Shown here piece by piece: positions 24,031-34,492 of a stretch of 64,000 bases of DNA. The stretch's first letter is position 1. Every line of letters begins with the position of its first letter. A model generated the notes under the pieces. The model searched no databases. It saw nothing but the letters and a program-made list of their open reading frames with translations, and had not been told where the DNA came from. The position numbers were made by a program, and so were the translations under genes. This DNA is from Fasciolopsis buskii (Eukaryota; Platyhelminthes; Trematoda; Plagiorchiida; Fasciolidae), in assembly GCA_008360955.1 (NCBI GenBank), contig LUCM01009820.1, positions 332,280 to 396,279 on the forward strand. The letters are read 5' to 3'.

Positions 24031-25496
24031 GTATGTCTTTTATCAACCACAGTCTCTTGGTTGCTGTTGGAGCTTCCAGTTAGTTTTATATTCTAAATTT
24101 ATATTTTGCTATCTTGAATGGGATAAGAACAGTTGGGGATAGTTCTGGTTAGTCTAATAAGGTTTCTCATCAGTTAAGTCTAACTACTGCATCTTTGTAC
24201 GTTCTCTTCGCTGAGATAATCAGCTTTTTGAAGCATATTTTCGTTTATGCTCTCCAATCTCCAATCTCTCATTTTCATGGTAAAAGCATTTTCATGCTAA
24301 GGAACATCGGAAACGCTTTTAGATAAGACCGTTATTGCCCAGCGAGATGCTCTGCACATCGCATTCAAATCCGCTGTATTGATTAGTCAGTTGTGAGTTC
24401 CGTTCAGTTTCTACTTCAACCAGCATATTCACTTCTTCCACTGTACAGCGAAATTCTAAGATTAGAATTTAGCACCGCTGCAATTTTATGCTAATATTTG
24501 AAATAATTTCGGATCTGTATGCTATCTGGCGCATATCCAGATGGCCGTTAGGGGAGCGCTCATCCAGTTGGTTATCTGTGATGTGGTTTTTTGCATATTT
24601 GCTGAATGGGCATTCGCGGACGATCGGCCGCAATACCTAGAACTTAGCCATTTTCTGCTAGCACTACCTTCTCCAAGAACAGTCATAATAGTGTGCTCAC
24701 GACACTAGCGCTTTTCGAAGTGACTCGTCTATGGATAGGTGCATAGTCTTTTGTCCATTCTTAGTGATAATTTTCTAGCGCCTGCATACAAACCGAAATT
24801 CTTGATCTCCGGTCCCAATAAATCAATTTAGTCTCCATTTCGAAATTTTTACACTGGCAGTCCTTGACAGTTTATTCGGAAAGTCGACCCTATTTATTGG
24901 TTTTCAGTTTCGTTTGGATTGGTCACTGTGTCGATCACAGGCATATTTTCCGTTAACCCACGATCTCCATCCTCCCCAACCAGAAAGCGGCATTCGACCC
25001 ATTTGGCCTTGCTCACTGGTGTCTATCACTGAACAGTCAAATTTCCCAATCTTTATATGCGAATGATCGATATGCGAAGAATGCCTGTTTGAATACCATT
25101 GTTTTCCTAGTGGTTGTAGAGGATGGTGGGAAACTTTTGTTGACAACTCTGAGGTTTGGGACAGAATATTGAGTCGTGGAGCTTAGTCAACTGAATGTGA
25201 ATAGATTCTGATGGTTTAGGTATGCAATTATTCATGCCCCTAGATCGACTGGCTCGGTGTGGACTGTTATCTGAGGCGGGCATTGGTTGAAAGATGGGTC
25301 AAAGTGGTCAGTCCGCGATATGAAAAAGGTATGGAAATTGTCACCACTGATCTGATTCGTTTTGGTCCAAGTGGATTACTGGGTTGGGTTTCAAGAGATT
25401 CTCCACTGTGACGAATGGAAACAGTAGGGGATAGAGCCCAATATCACAGTCAGTGGCGCTCTTAAAATGGAGATACTTCCGGTTCTTTAAAATTAC

Positions 25497-25625
25497 TAGG
25501 AGACTTCTTCGTCAGGTCTCTATCCATTGATGTTTCAGGTATGATTGGATCTTCGGCTCGAATTAAGCCATCCTTTATAGCTCGTTGGGTGATGGAAACG
25601 CGAACACCGTCACACCGACTCATAG
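25497..25625 (-). mobile_element. RTE 5' UTR fragment
   Basis: Matches part of the RTE 5' UTR at 60895-61010 and, inverted, at 31940-32045 (GTCTCTAYCCATYGA, GATTGGA-CTTCGGCT, AAGCCATC, GTCACACC). No RT sequence adjoins, so it is a fragment of a longer decayed copy. Confidence 0.65.
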
Positions 25626-26066
25626 ACTGACATTAGCTATCTCAGATTATATTGAGGAGTTTGGAGGCTGGCTATCCGATGATTCTGAACGGCCTTTTGA
25701 ACTTCAACTCTACATGGGAGCCCTCAACAGTCACTTGTTTGATGCGGCCACAGGCCACTGATTCTCAAAGCCATGGATTAATTCTCTGAAGCGGGCCCTA
25801 GCGAAGTGGGGGCTTTAGAAAAAGTGCTTTTCCTGTTCGTTTTGGCGTTTCAAGTTTTACTACGGAACACTGAATGATTTCATTTTGTTGCCAATACCCT
25901 TTAAGTCAAACTCATTCATTAATATCCAATGAAGTCTTATGCTCAATTGGCCTAAACTTGTATGGTTATTTTGGCTGCTTGCATTCCGGAGCAACGGCTT
26001 GATATATCGGATAGATGTTCTACTCATTTTCATACAGCTTTTGTTCACGCAACCTTTTCTTTCCAG

Positions 26067-26372
26067 TGAACTGCCCTTTTCAGACCAAATTAATGGAACA
26101 GATCGGCGCTCTGAGCGACTTACATCCGCGCACCGGGCAAGAATTTATCACTCCAGTTAGTTTACCGTCCGAAGATCCGCAACCGTCCCCACCTCATCCT
26201 CAGCCTATTGCCCCGGGACTAGAAGCGGAGGATGAAGACTTCCCGATGGAACCAGTCTTTGGGGATGATTCAGTGGAACGTCTACAGTTCCCAGGTCAAG
26301 GTCAGCAGCTTCACCCAAGGCCACCGGGTAATGCGTTACCTATTAGTGCGCTTAGCGTACAAGATAATGTTC
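26067..26372 (+). CDS. UBX gene exon: acidic proline-rich linker
   Basis: Acceptor CTTTCCAG; the first two bases complete a Val codon started in the previous exon. It encodes about 102 residues: a short helix (KLMEQIGALSDLHP), then a disordered Pro/Asp/Glu-rich stretch (PSPPHPQPIAPG, EAEDEDFPMEP) and a Gln/Pro-rich end. No fold is recognised. The donor is a perfect GTAAGT at 26373, phase 1. If it is not spliced, the frame meets a TAA four codons later (ending at 26383), so intron retention would give a UBA-UBX-only protein. Confidence 0.72.
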
Positions 26373-27799
26373 GTAAGTTCTAAAACTGCGCTGTTCTGGA
26401 TGAACGGACTTATATACTGTTTATGCAGTATTCCCTTCGCACCGCAGCGTATCACGGTATTTTCTGTATTTTAAAACCTGTGTTCCATATCTTACCTATA
26501 GCCCGTGGCTGCTTACCTATGATCCAAGGTATTCAAACTGTCGTACCAGTTTCTAAGTTTACCGCTTTCGGCTCCTAAACTATATTGCGTCCAAACTATC
26601 TGTGCACAACTGGAAATGGTTTGCTCATGTTTGTTGAGAACAGGACGTGTGAGTGGTAAGGCTAACGTAAGTCCGTCACATTGTTGATGCTCATGCCAAG
26701 TGTAAAAGTTTTGAATTTCAGTTTGCTAATCTGCAGTCATTTATGAAACCATTTTCAATCGAGTCCAGATATTTTCAACACCGGAGAGCGCAAGGTTTCC
26801 AGGATACAACCTAAGGATCTTAAACTGTGACTCTCGGCTCTTCAATCAAGAAAAATACTGTACGATATCGTAGCGTAAAATAACTCACTCCTCCAAAATG
26901 ACTAGGGAATGGACTCTTTCTATCGTAAGGTATATACCGAAGATGTTCAAAATGGAAGTTGGTAGCTGAGCTGTAAACGAGTAACGTGCAGTTTCTAGCA
27001 CTCAGTCGCTCTGACAGAGATATAAAGTGGCTAAATGAGGTTCTCGTAGTTTCATTGTTGTCTTTGCATTTGTACAATCATGTTATATTGCGTTATTGCT
27101 TCATAAATGCAAAGTGGTATCTGTAGGCTGATATAAAATCAAATGAAAACGGCTAGTCTTTCTGCCATTTCGTGAACCAATGTCTCCTTCAGAGAATAAT
27201 ACGAAAGAATAATCGTGACATCCATGAATCTTCCCAGTGTTTTATTGTACGAGTGGCATCAGTTTTCACTGCCGTCATCCATGGAAAGTGAGTATCTGTG
27301 GGCTCTCTTATGGTTTTATCTTCTCTCAAATTTCTTGTTAAACTTTGAACTTACGTTCGCATGACGGGTAACTACGACACTGTTCTTTCAACAATGCTTC
27401 AACCTTTGTTATGTTGAGGCTTATTCTGTTCTCTATGTTCATCAGTTGTGGACTTGTCTACAACATTCACGTATTCTGCAAACAATAGGGATTCTTGGGT
27501 CACTTGTTAACTCAATCACTTGGTATATCTCACTACTGCGCCCGAACTTTCAGCCTCATCTATGACACTGAGATACATCACTTCTTTTCACTCTTTTTCC
27601 TACTGCATTTCACCCGGCTTTTATGCTCCGTTATTATTAGACTTGAAATTAAAAAATAACCATTTCGGCCCTCATCGTTCGAAAGTTCTTATTTCACCGG
27701 TCCTAAACACGAACCACTTTTCGCTCTGCTTTGGATTTAGTTCCAATCGAGACTGGCCTCAGTTGTCCGTAAACTTCAAAGCCCATCTGTTCTAATACA

Positions 27800-27981
27800 A
27801 GTCCGAAGTCAACTGAGCTCTATCGTTTGTATAGTTTTGTGGGGTGGCCTTGGTCGATACGTGAAACAGCCAATCACAGAGCGAGTTCTGACGGGTCTTT
27901 TTTGGGACAAAAATTTTCAATCGCGCAATATTTAAAATAACATCTGTTTCAAAATATTCCGAATGATCATCGACCATGACA
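27800..27981. mobile_element. Diverged 3' part of the same LTR
   Basis: Matches the right half of the two solo LTRs (GAGCTCTATCGTTT..ATAGTTTTG, GGGTGGCCTTG.TCGAT, CGCGCAATATTTAAAATAAC) but lacks the segment before the end and finishes CATGACA. Older, 5'-truncated copy. Confidence 0.7.
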
Positions 27982-28532
27982 CTATCCTACTGCCTTTCGG
28001 ACTGCACCTTTCAAGCACTATCGATGTGTCACTCCGCTGTCTTCTCTGTAGTACTAGATCATTGCTCATCTTCACTTTACTTTGCGGGTCAACTTCCTTT
28101 TCATCCTTTTATTGCTCATCTACATTTGGGTCGAATGCACTTCACGTCGGTCGGGTCCTATTGATCGACCATCGGACCATCGGAAGGCTGTTATATCGCG
28201 CTGTTTGACTATTGAATTACAGAGATTAATTTTCCGTTGACCCAAAGCGCACTGTGCTGCTACGGGTTTCACTGTTTCGTACAATTCCACTTTGCGCCCT
28301 TGTTCGGCATATTCTTAATGCGATTTTCGCATCCCTCATGACTTCCGGCTGAATTACACTAATAAACCATAACGTGTCTTTATGATTGAATCATTTCTGT
28401 GAACTGAAGAAACGAAATGATCAAATTCAGTTCATTTCATACCTGCAAGCGTCCGCCGGATTCTGCTCTGACAAACGAACCGTACCACCAAGCGCAACAT
28501 TACAACCCACTTTTTTACTTCTTCATGTACAG

Positions 28533-28929
28533 GTCGCGCGGCGCTGAGCTTAGCGGAGCGACTGCATACAGCCCCCACTGTTCCGGTTCCGTTCAGTCAA
28601 GTCTCTGAATCGTTATCCTGGGGCCAGGTACCCACGTTGGTCAAACTCTGTTTGAACGCCATTCGTGCTTGGATTACACAATATGCGGAAGCTTTCAGTG
28701 CTGCGCGTTTGGGTTTGATCAATGAAGTTGACCCACGTCAGATGGTTGGTGGACGGACGAATGCTTCGCAACAGTCAGACGATGCGGTAATTCATCGGCG
28801 GCGTTTGGAACTATGGGTCGCACATCACTTGTCGGGTATACGGTGGCCCGACATACTTGGACAACAGCTGATTCAGTCACTGGTAGATGAGAAATGCTTC
28901 ACGGCACGCACGGCGGTTCTTCTACGCAA
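28533..28929 (+). CDS. UBX gene exon: helical segment with BC-box-like motif
   Basis: Acceptor GTACAG at 28532. Two bases complete an Arg codon, then 131 codons run to a GTATGT donor, phase 2. The segment is helical: RRAALSLAERL, then PTLVKLCLNAIRAWI (28634-28663 encodes TLVKLCLNAI), and later RWPDILGQQLIQSLVD (28841-28888). TLxxxCxxxI fits the Elongin C BC-box consensus, and the downstream WPxxL...L stretch lies where CUL2 boxes lie in ZYG-11/ZER1-type receptors, just before an LRR array. No Met occurs in frame before the motif, so the exon cannot begin a separate gene. BC-box function is inferred from pattern only; such short motifs arise by chance. Confidence 0.72.
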
Positions 28930-28985
28930 GTATGTACCTAAATGAATCGAAAATTGGATCTGCTTTATTGAAATCATTTAGTAAA

Positions 28986-29548
28986 TGTTGTGTTGCCGAG
29001 TTTGGTTGGTCTATGCACACACTGAAGCACAAGACACAAGTACTCGCAGTGCACGATATCCCAGGAGCACAGCCTGTAGTCTAGTAGGACACGAACACAT
29101 ACACAGAGGTTGGAGACACAAAAAGTTCGGGCTCAAGGCCCGTAGTCGCACAACGAATGAGACATCTGCTGCTCCCTTGAATGAGCAGCCACACGGAACA
29201 ATAAGCGGCGCGAAATACGAACAGCTAGCCCAGCCCGCTAGCGAAAGAGAGAAGACGAACACAGAGTACTGCTGCGCGTTTATTGGTGCCCCACCAACAC
29301 AAATGAGAATTCAAGTGAGCTCTATCGTTTATATAGTTTTGTTGGGTGGCCTTGATCGATGTGTGGACTAGCCAATCACAGAACGGGCTTTTATGAATCT
29401 TTTCGCAGACATAAAAATATTCGACCGCGCAATATTTAAAATAACGTCAATTTCGAAATATTGAGAAGAGGATAGATTCTTTTGGAAAATTAGTAGCAGA
29501 AATGAAATCTACGGCTCCCAAAACCTTGGAATGGTCATCGATCATAAC
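28986..29548. mobile_element. Second solo LTR of the same family
   Basis: A 563-base copy nearly identical to 16617-17180 (TGTTGTG...CATAACA), flanked by GTAAA (28981-28985) and GTATA (29549-29553), a target duplication with one change. It begins 57 bases after the end of the coding exon 28533-28929. The two copies differ at a small number of sites, mostly transitions plus a few short indels. Confidence 0.86.
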
Positions 29549-29799
29549 AGTATAAGATTCAGGTTTCACAACAGGGCATCAAAAGCGAACTTTCAGGTTG
29601 CTTTTTTAAATTGCAGGACCTCGACAATAACGCTTTTATTTGCTTCACATAGTTTCGCCATCTGAAACATTCTGCAGGTTTTGGTCAGAGCATCTTTTAA
29701 ACAGAATTGATTGCGATGGCATTGTAACACTTTATATCGCGTTATCTCAGTGGTATATGCGATTAAATACGCTTGTTTCCTTGTTGTCCCTAATGGTAG

Positions 29800-29951
29800 T
29801 TGTGTATCCACGCTGGATCTGAGACACTACATTCTAACGAGCACCGAGCTCATTCAGTGTCTGGCCGATCGTTGGACTGGTCTTGTCGGTTTATATCTGG
29901 ACAGTGATCACCCATTTCAAATTGCTACTGAAGGAATCTTTGCTCTAAAAC
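29800..29951 (+). CDS. UBX gene exon: first leucine-rich repeats
   Basis: Acceptor GGTAG, donor GTGAGT, phases 2 in and 1 out, both matching the neighbours. It encodes 50 residues including STLDLRHYILTSTELIQCL and LVGLYLDSDHPFQIA, which have the LxxLxLxx spacing of LRRs. It follows a solo LTR insertion that ends about 250 bases upstream in the intron. Confidence 0.7.
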
Positions 29952-30379
29952 GTGAGTTACTTTCACTTTTAATTTGTCGGAAGTAAACTGCTTCTTATGG
30001 TATTTATAAGTGACAGGACGGTCAAACCGATGGTAGTCTGGCCGATTGATTTTATGTTACTGAAGAGGTTAGAGGTTCGAGTAACATATCCACCGTTAAC
30101 TTTGGTGGTAGATGGCAACTCGTTATTGCCCGACTCGGTATTACACTTCACTAATGTAGTTCTACGCCATCCCAAATCTCAGGGTTATGATTATCACTCT
30201 TCCCGCGTGTAGTAATCCCTTGTGGATATGGGGCATTCTCTTTCCATTACACTCATACATCAAGCATGCCACGAAAAAACCCGATGTCGCCATTAAGACA
30301 AATTCACACGTAATATTGAAGCTAGCGTTCTTCTTCAAGGACGGTGGAGAGGTGTTAACATCAAGCTAACAAAACTTCT

Positions 30380-31570
30380 GGGTTTTAGCCTCGGTCACGC
30401 TACGCCGCCTGCCAGCAGCTCGCAAGAGTAACCTCTGCGAAGAGCGAGTTGCATCGATCGGATTTTTTTTTACCTTTCACCAGTTACTGGATGTGTGGCT
30501 CACACACCGTCCCGCAACAAATAAGTTCTTCCTCAATTTAAAAGGCGCCTTCGATTCGTTTGACTGAACACCGCTATTCTGTTATTCACCAAGAGTTATG
30601 CCATCGAAGTTCGTGGGTCCCTTCTACTCGCATAAATATCTGGGAACGTATGAATGTGCGATGAACTATCCAGTTCATTTGAAGTGACAAGCGTTATCCG
30701 CCGTTCTTGTTTAGCTTCGTTATCGTTGAGGTGATAGATGATGCTTTAGGTCTTCATGATGTAGACATCGAACTCACAAATGGTAAAACGCTATGTAGCC
30801 TAGATTGGGCACAAATGTTGCTCGTGTTCGAACGTACGAAACACGTAACGTGAATTAAACAAATTGGCATGAACGGTAATTCCGTTCAGCATGTTTTTAA
30901 CCCCCAGAATGTAAAGAGATGTTACAAGACTGGATGTCGATGATTCCATGGTTGATACTAACAGTTGTTGACCGTCCAGTTGTCTCTGCGTTCGCTTGAA
31001 AAATGACGGTAACACGTATTAGAGGTGAGTATATATATGCCCAAGGTTTGGACGGCCTATGCTGGCCTAAAGCACTTGTGGCGAAAATCTGATATTTCAC
31101 TGAAGTTGAAAGGTCCTATGTAGTGTCGCAGTGCGTTCAATTTTGTTGTTTGGTTGGGAGACTTGGAGGTTTCTGAATCTCGTTGTCTGCCTAGTATTGT
31201 TAAGATTGAATGAAGTGACTGTGTGAGCAATGCTGAGTCTGTAAATCAAATACTGGATACCGATTCAAAGGGCACTATCGTTGCCAGTCGAGCTTCGTAG
31301 ACTTCGCCGGTTGGGTCGTGTTATGAGTATGTTTACCGTGCCGTGTTGTGTTTTCCATTCTCCACTTAAAGTGGAAGAAGCCACGTGGGGTCAACATATG
31401 ATGACCGCGTGGAATTAGAACATGTACAGCAAATTTATGTAAAGTAAGTGCCTCGCGTCTACTTTTTGGGGTCCAAAGGACCCATCAATCAGTCGGCTAC
31501 AGACATTGAAAGATATGACAATGAATCGCGAGTAGTGGCAACCGCGTTTCACTTTCTGTCGAACCGCCTC
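30380..31570 (+). mobile_element. Old degenerate RTE copy
   Basis: Decayed remnants on the plus strand: a VYGELSSSF-like stretch near 30660 (CGATGAACTATCCAGTTCATTTGAA), FAPSKCKVLLQDW-like CYKTGCR near 30920, the C-terminal domain, and 3' sequence at 31425-31560 similar to the 3' part of the 31905 element (TTTTTGGGGTCCAAAGGACCC). Many stops and indels. It lies just 5' of the younger RTE copy. Confidence 0.65.
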
Positions 31571-32520
31571 TGTTGGGAGGAAGGATTTATTGGGGCACGA
31601 GAACTTGTTGGCGCGGGAAGTTGTCTTACGACATTGGACATTTACCATCTGCCGAGACTTGACAGCACTTACCGCAGTAGGTGTTGCTTCATCCATGTTT
31701 CGCTTGGTGCCTTAGGTGCTTGAAACAATGAACCGGATCGAATTTGGACGGGTGTTGACGTCAGTTAATTTAGAGTACAGGTTCGATGGTAATTCAATAG
31801 ACAATAACCTTTGAGCGACTTGTTTCATACTGTGCCGTTCAGAATACCTGGTGAGGATAACTGTTAGTAGTTGTTTTGATTATACCAACGAGTGCCACTT
31901 TTTGATAGGAAGTCACAACGAGACTAAACCTTTACGTGGTGTGACGGCTCGCGTGCCTCCATGATCCAACGAGCTATACAAGATGGCTTATCCCAAGCCG
32001 AAGATCCAATCATGCCTAGAAGGTCAATGGGTAGAGACCTGAAGAATTAGTCTCCTGGTCCTCGATATCGGGGGTTCATCTGAGTTTGCAGCTCAGTCGA
32101 AAAAACGAGTGGAAGACTAACTGATCCAAGTAGATGAGCTTCCACTCAGCTATACCCCATTTCCTTTCGATCAGGTTCTTGTCAGAACCAAAGGCTTTGA
32201 TTGAGTACCCTAATCGCTAATCTGCTTAGCGGCTGGACTCCCTAGCAGTACCCGTCCACCAAACCCCACGAGTTACATGCCTACAAAGAATTCCATACTG
32301 CATCGGTCGTCGTGCAGGATAATCAGGACCGCGCTGCCCATTGCATCGAGCGTGGTGGGCAGTGATAAGTATGCTACTGCTCAGAGTTTCCTCTCTTTTA
32401 TTCAACCTGTCTCTTCTGTCTCCAACCGAATCTCTTTGACCCTTCTGCCTACCCATAATGGCCCTACTAATAACACGCCTGATACTCGCAACGGTTCGTT
32501 GTCAAGTAGTGTAGTAGGTG

Positions 32521-33080
32521 GTTTTTAGTCTGTTAGCTCATATTTCCTTAAGCCTCGTCAGCCTCTGAATCTCGGTTCCTTCAATGTGCGCACTCTAATG
32601 CAGGCTGGCCAACAGGCGTGTTTGGTTCTGGCTATGGACTCACTTCCGATTGATGCCTGCTGCGTGAGTGAAACAAGTATTCAGCATTCGAGTAGAGTAG
32701 AGTAATTCAACTAACTGCGCCAAATGTCTCGTCAAGATATTTCCTTCGCACTTCAGGAGACGAACCAAATTAAACTGTGGGTCAAGATGGTGTGGGAAGT
32801 CTGAAGTCAGAAGCGGCCCTTTTAGCAGTCGCTTGTGCACCGTGAGACTGCAGGGATCAATCGGGGTCCGGAATGACAGTAGTGTTCAGCGCAGTTTATT
32901 TGTCATCTCGGTATATGCTCCAACAGACTACAGCACCAACATGCAAAAAGACGAGTTTTACGATGACTTCATCACTTTTCACAAGCGCAGAGGCTCTGAC
33001 ATTGCAGTGCTAGCAGGTGATTTTAATGCGCCAGTTCGTAAACTTAGTGCAGCGGAAGCCTGTTTACGTGGGTGATGCGC
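32521..33080 (+). pseudogene. RTE endonuclease remnant
   Basis: The N-terminal APE-type endonuclease of the 31905 element: PLNLGSFNVRTLMQAGQQA, IDACCVSETSIQHSS, then stops, then SVYAPTDY and DIAVLAGDFNAP. The conserved catalytic Glu (SET) and the GDFNA box are visible, but the domain is split over at least three frames. Confidence 0.8.
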
Positions 33081-33081
33081 C

Positions 33082-34492
33082 TTGCTTGCTCAGCGAACGG
33101 ATAACGGGGAAAGACTTCTCCAATTCTGTACGGTCGATCATTTATTCCTGTCTAGTACGAATTTCCGACACAGTTTGCGTCGCACGGCGACATGGCGCGC
33201 TAACTCCATGGGTACTCTAAGTCAAAACGACCATTTTCCAGTAAGCTGCCGTTGGCGCGGTTCTGTTCATAATTGTAGATCGTACTGGACCACGTACGTC
33301 GAATCGGACAATGCATTAGTTTTAATACAATTTTCGCTGCAGCTCAACGGCCATCGACGCAGGTCACAAACTCAATTGGCTGTCGAACGCCTGTCTGATT
33401 CGGCTGTTCGCAACAGCTACGAACAGAAACTATCCGAGGGACTGAGAACTGCGACCACCAGCAATGTAGACGAGCATTGGGATCAAATTAAACAGGCGAT
33501 GCATTTGGCAGCAGATTTCGTTTGTGATCCTAGATCTAGCGCCCATCAAAGACACTGGATCTCGCAAGGGTCGCTCCCTAACCGCAATGAGGTGAACAAA
33601 ACGCGTCGACAGTTGCAAAGTCAGTTGACCAAAAAGCTTAAGAATGACCGTGAAAACTGGTGGGTTAAGGTAGCCGAAGAGATGGAAGTAGCAGCCGCTT
33701 CAGGTAACAGTCAAAGACTGTTTAAGCTTATGCTCGACGGTTGGGCAGAGCGCTTCAGAGATCAGTTTAGCTGGCCACATGCTGACTTATTTAGGCCGAC
33801 GTCTGGAACTGTGAATCCTTGAGAGGTGTCACTTGATCCTCCAACGGAAGTGGAGATGCAGCCGAATATTCGGCTTCTAAAGAGGGGAAAAGCAGCCGGT
33901 CCCGACGAACTCCCCCCAGTTCTTTTCAAACTGGGTAAAATATTTGGAACGAGGAGCGTATTCTGTCACCGTGGGATAGGTCACCGATTGCACCCATCTT
34001 CAAAAAGGGCACACGAAGCGACTGTAGCAATCATCGTGGCCTTAGTTTAGTTTTGACAGTTACTAAGGTGTTAGCCTCGATATTGCTGTGCCGTTGGACA
34101 CCTATTCGCGAGAGTAATATCCGCGAACAGCAGGCCGGATTTCGGCCAGGCCGAGGTTCCATTGATAGCAATTACCAGAAATGCGCCACACCTACCGCCG
34201 ACCTACAATCGTAGTATTCCTCGACTTGAGAGATGCGTTGGACTCAGTGGATCGACCAGCACTATTCAGTGCTCTCCACCGGAAGGATATGCCAGCGAAG
34301 ATCTTGAACCTGTTGATAGCTTTATATTCGCATATCTATGGTCGCGTGAGGGTATATGGTGAACTATCAAGTTCATTCGAAACGACTAGTGGCTTTCGAC
34401 AAGGGTGTCTCGTTTCTCCATTCCCGCTCAACTTCGTCATGGACGAGGTGATGGAAGATGTTTTGGTAGGTCTTAAGAATGCAGGAGTCTAA
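33082..34492 (+). pseudogene. RTE endonuclease-linker and reverse transcriptase ORF fragments
   Basis: Three adjacent open segments in different frames (33082-33822, 33826-34050, 34181-34492) together cover the end of the endonuclease, the linker (WWVKVAEEMEVAAASGNSQR, FSWPHADLFRP) and RT motifs 0 to 5. RT blocks visible are GPDELPPVLF, FRPGRGSID, FLDLRDALDSVD and FRQGCLVSPFPLNFVMDEVM. The frame changes between segments show it is not translated as one protein. Confidence 0.85.
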
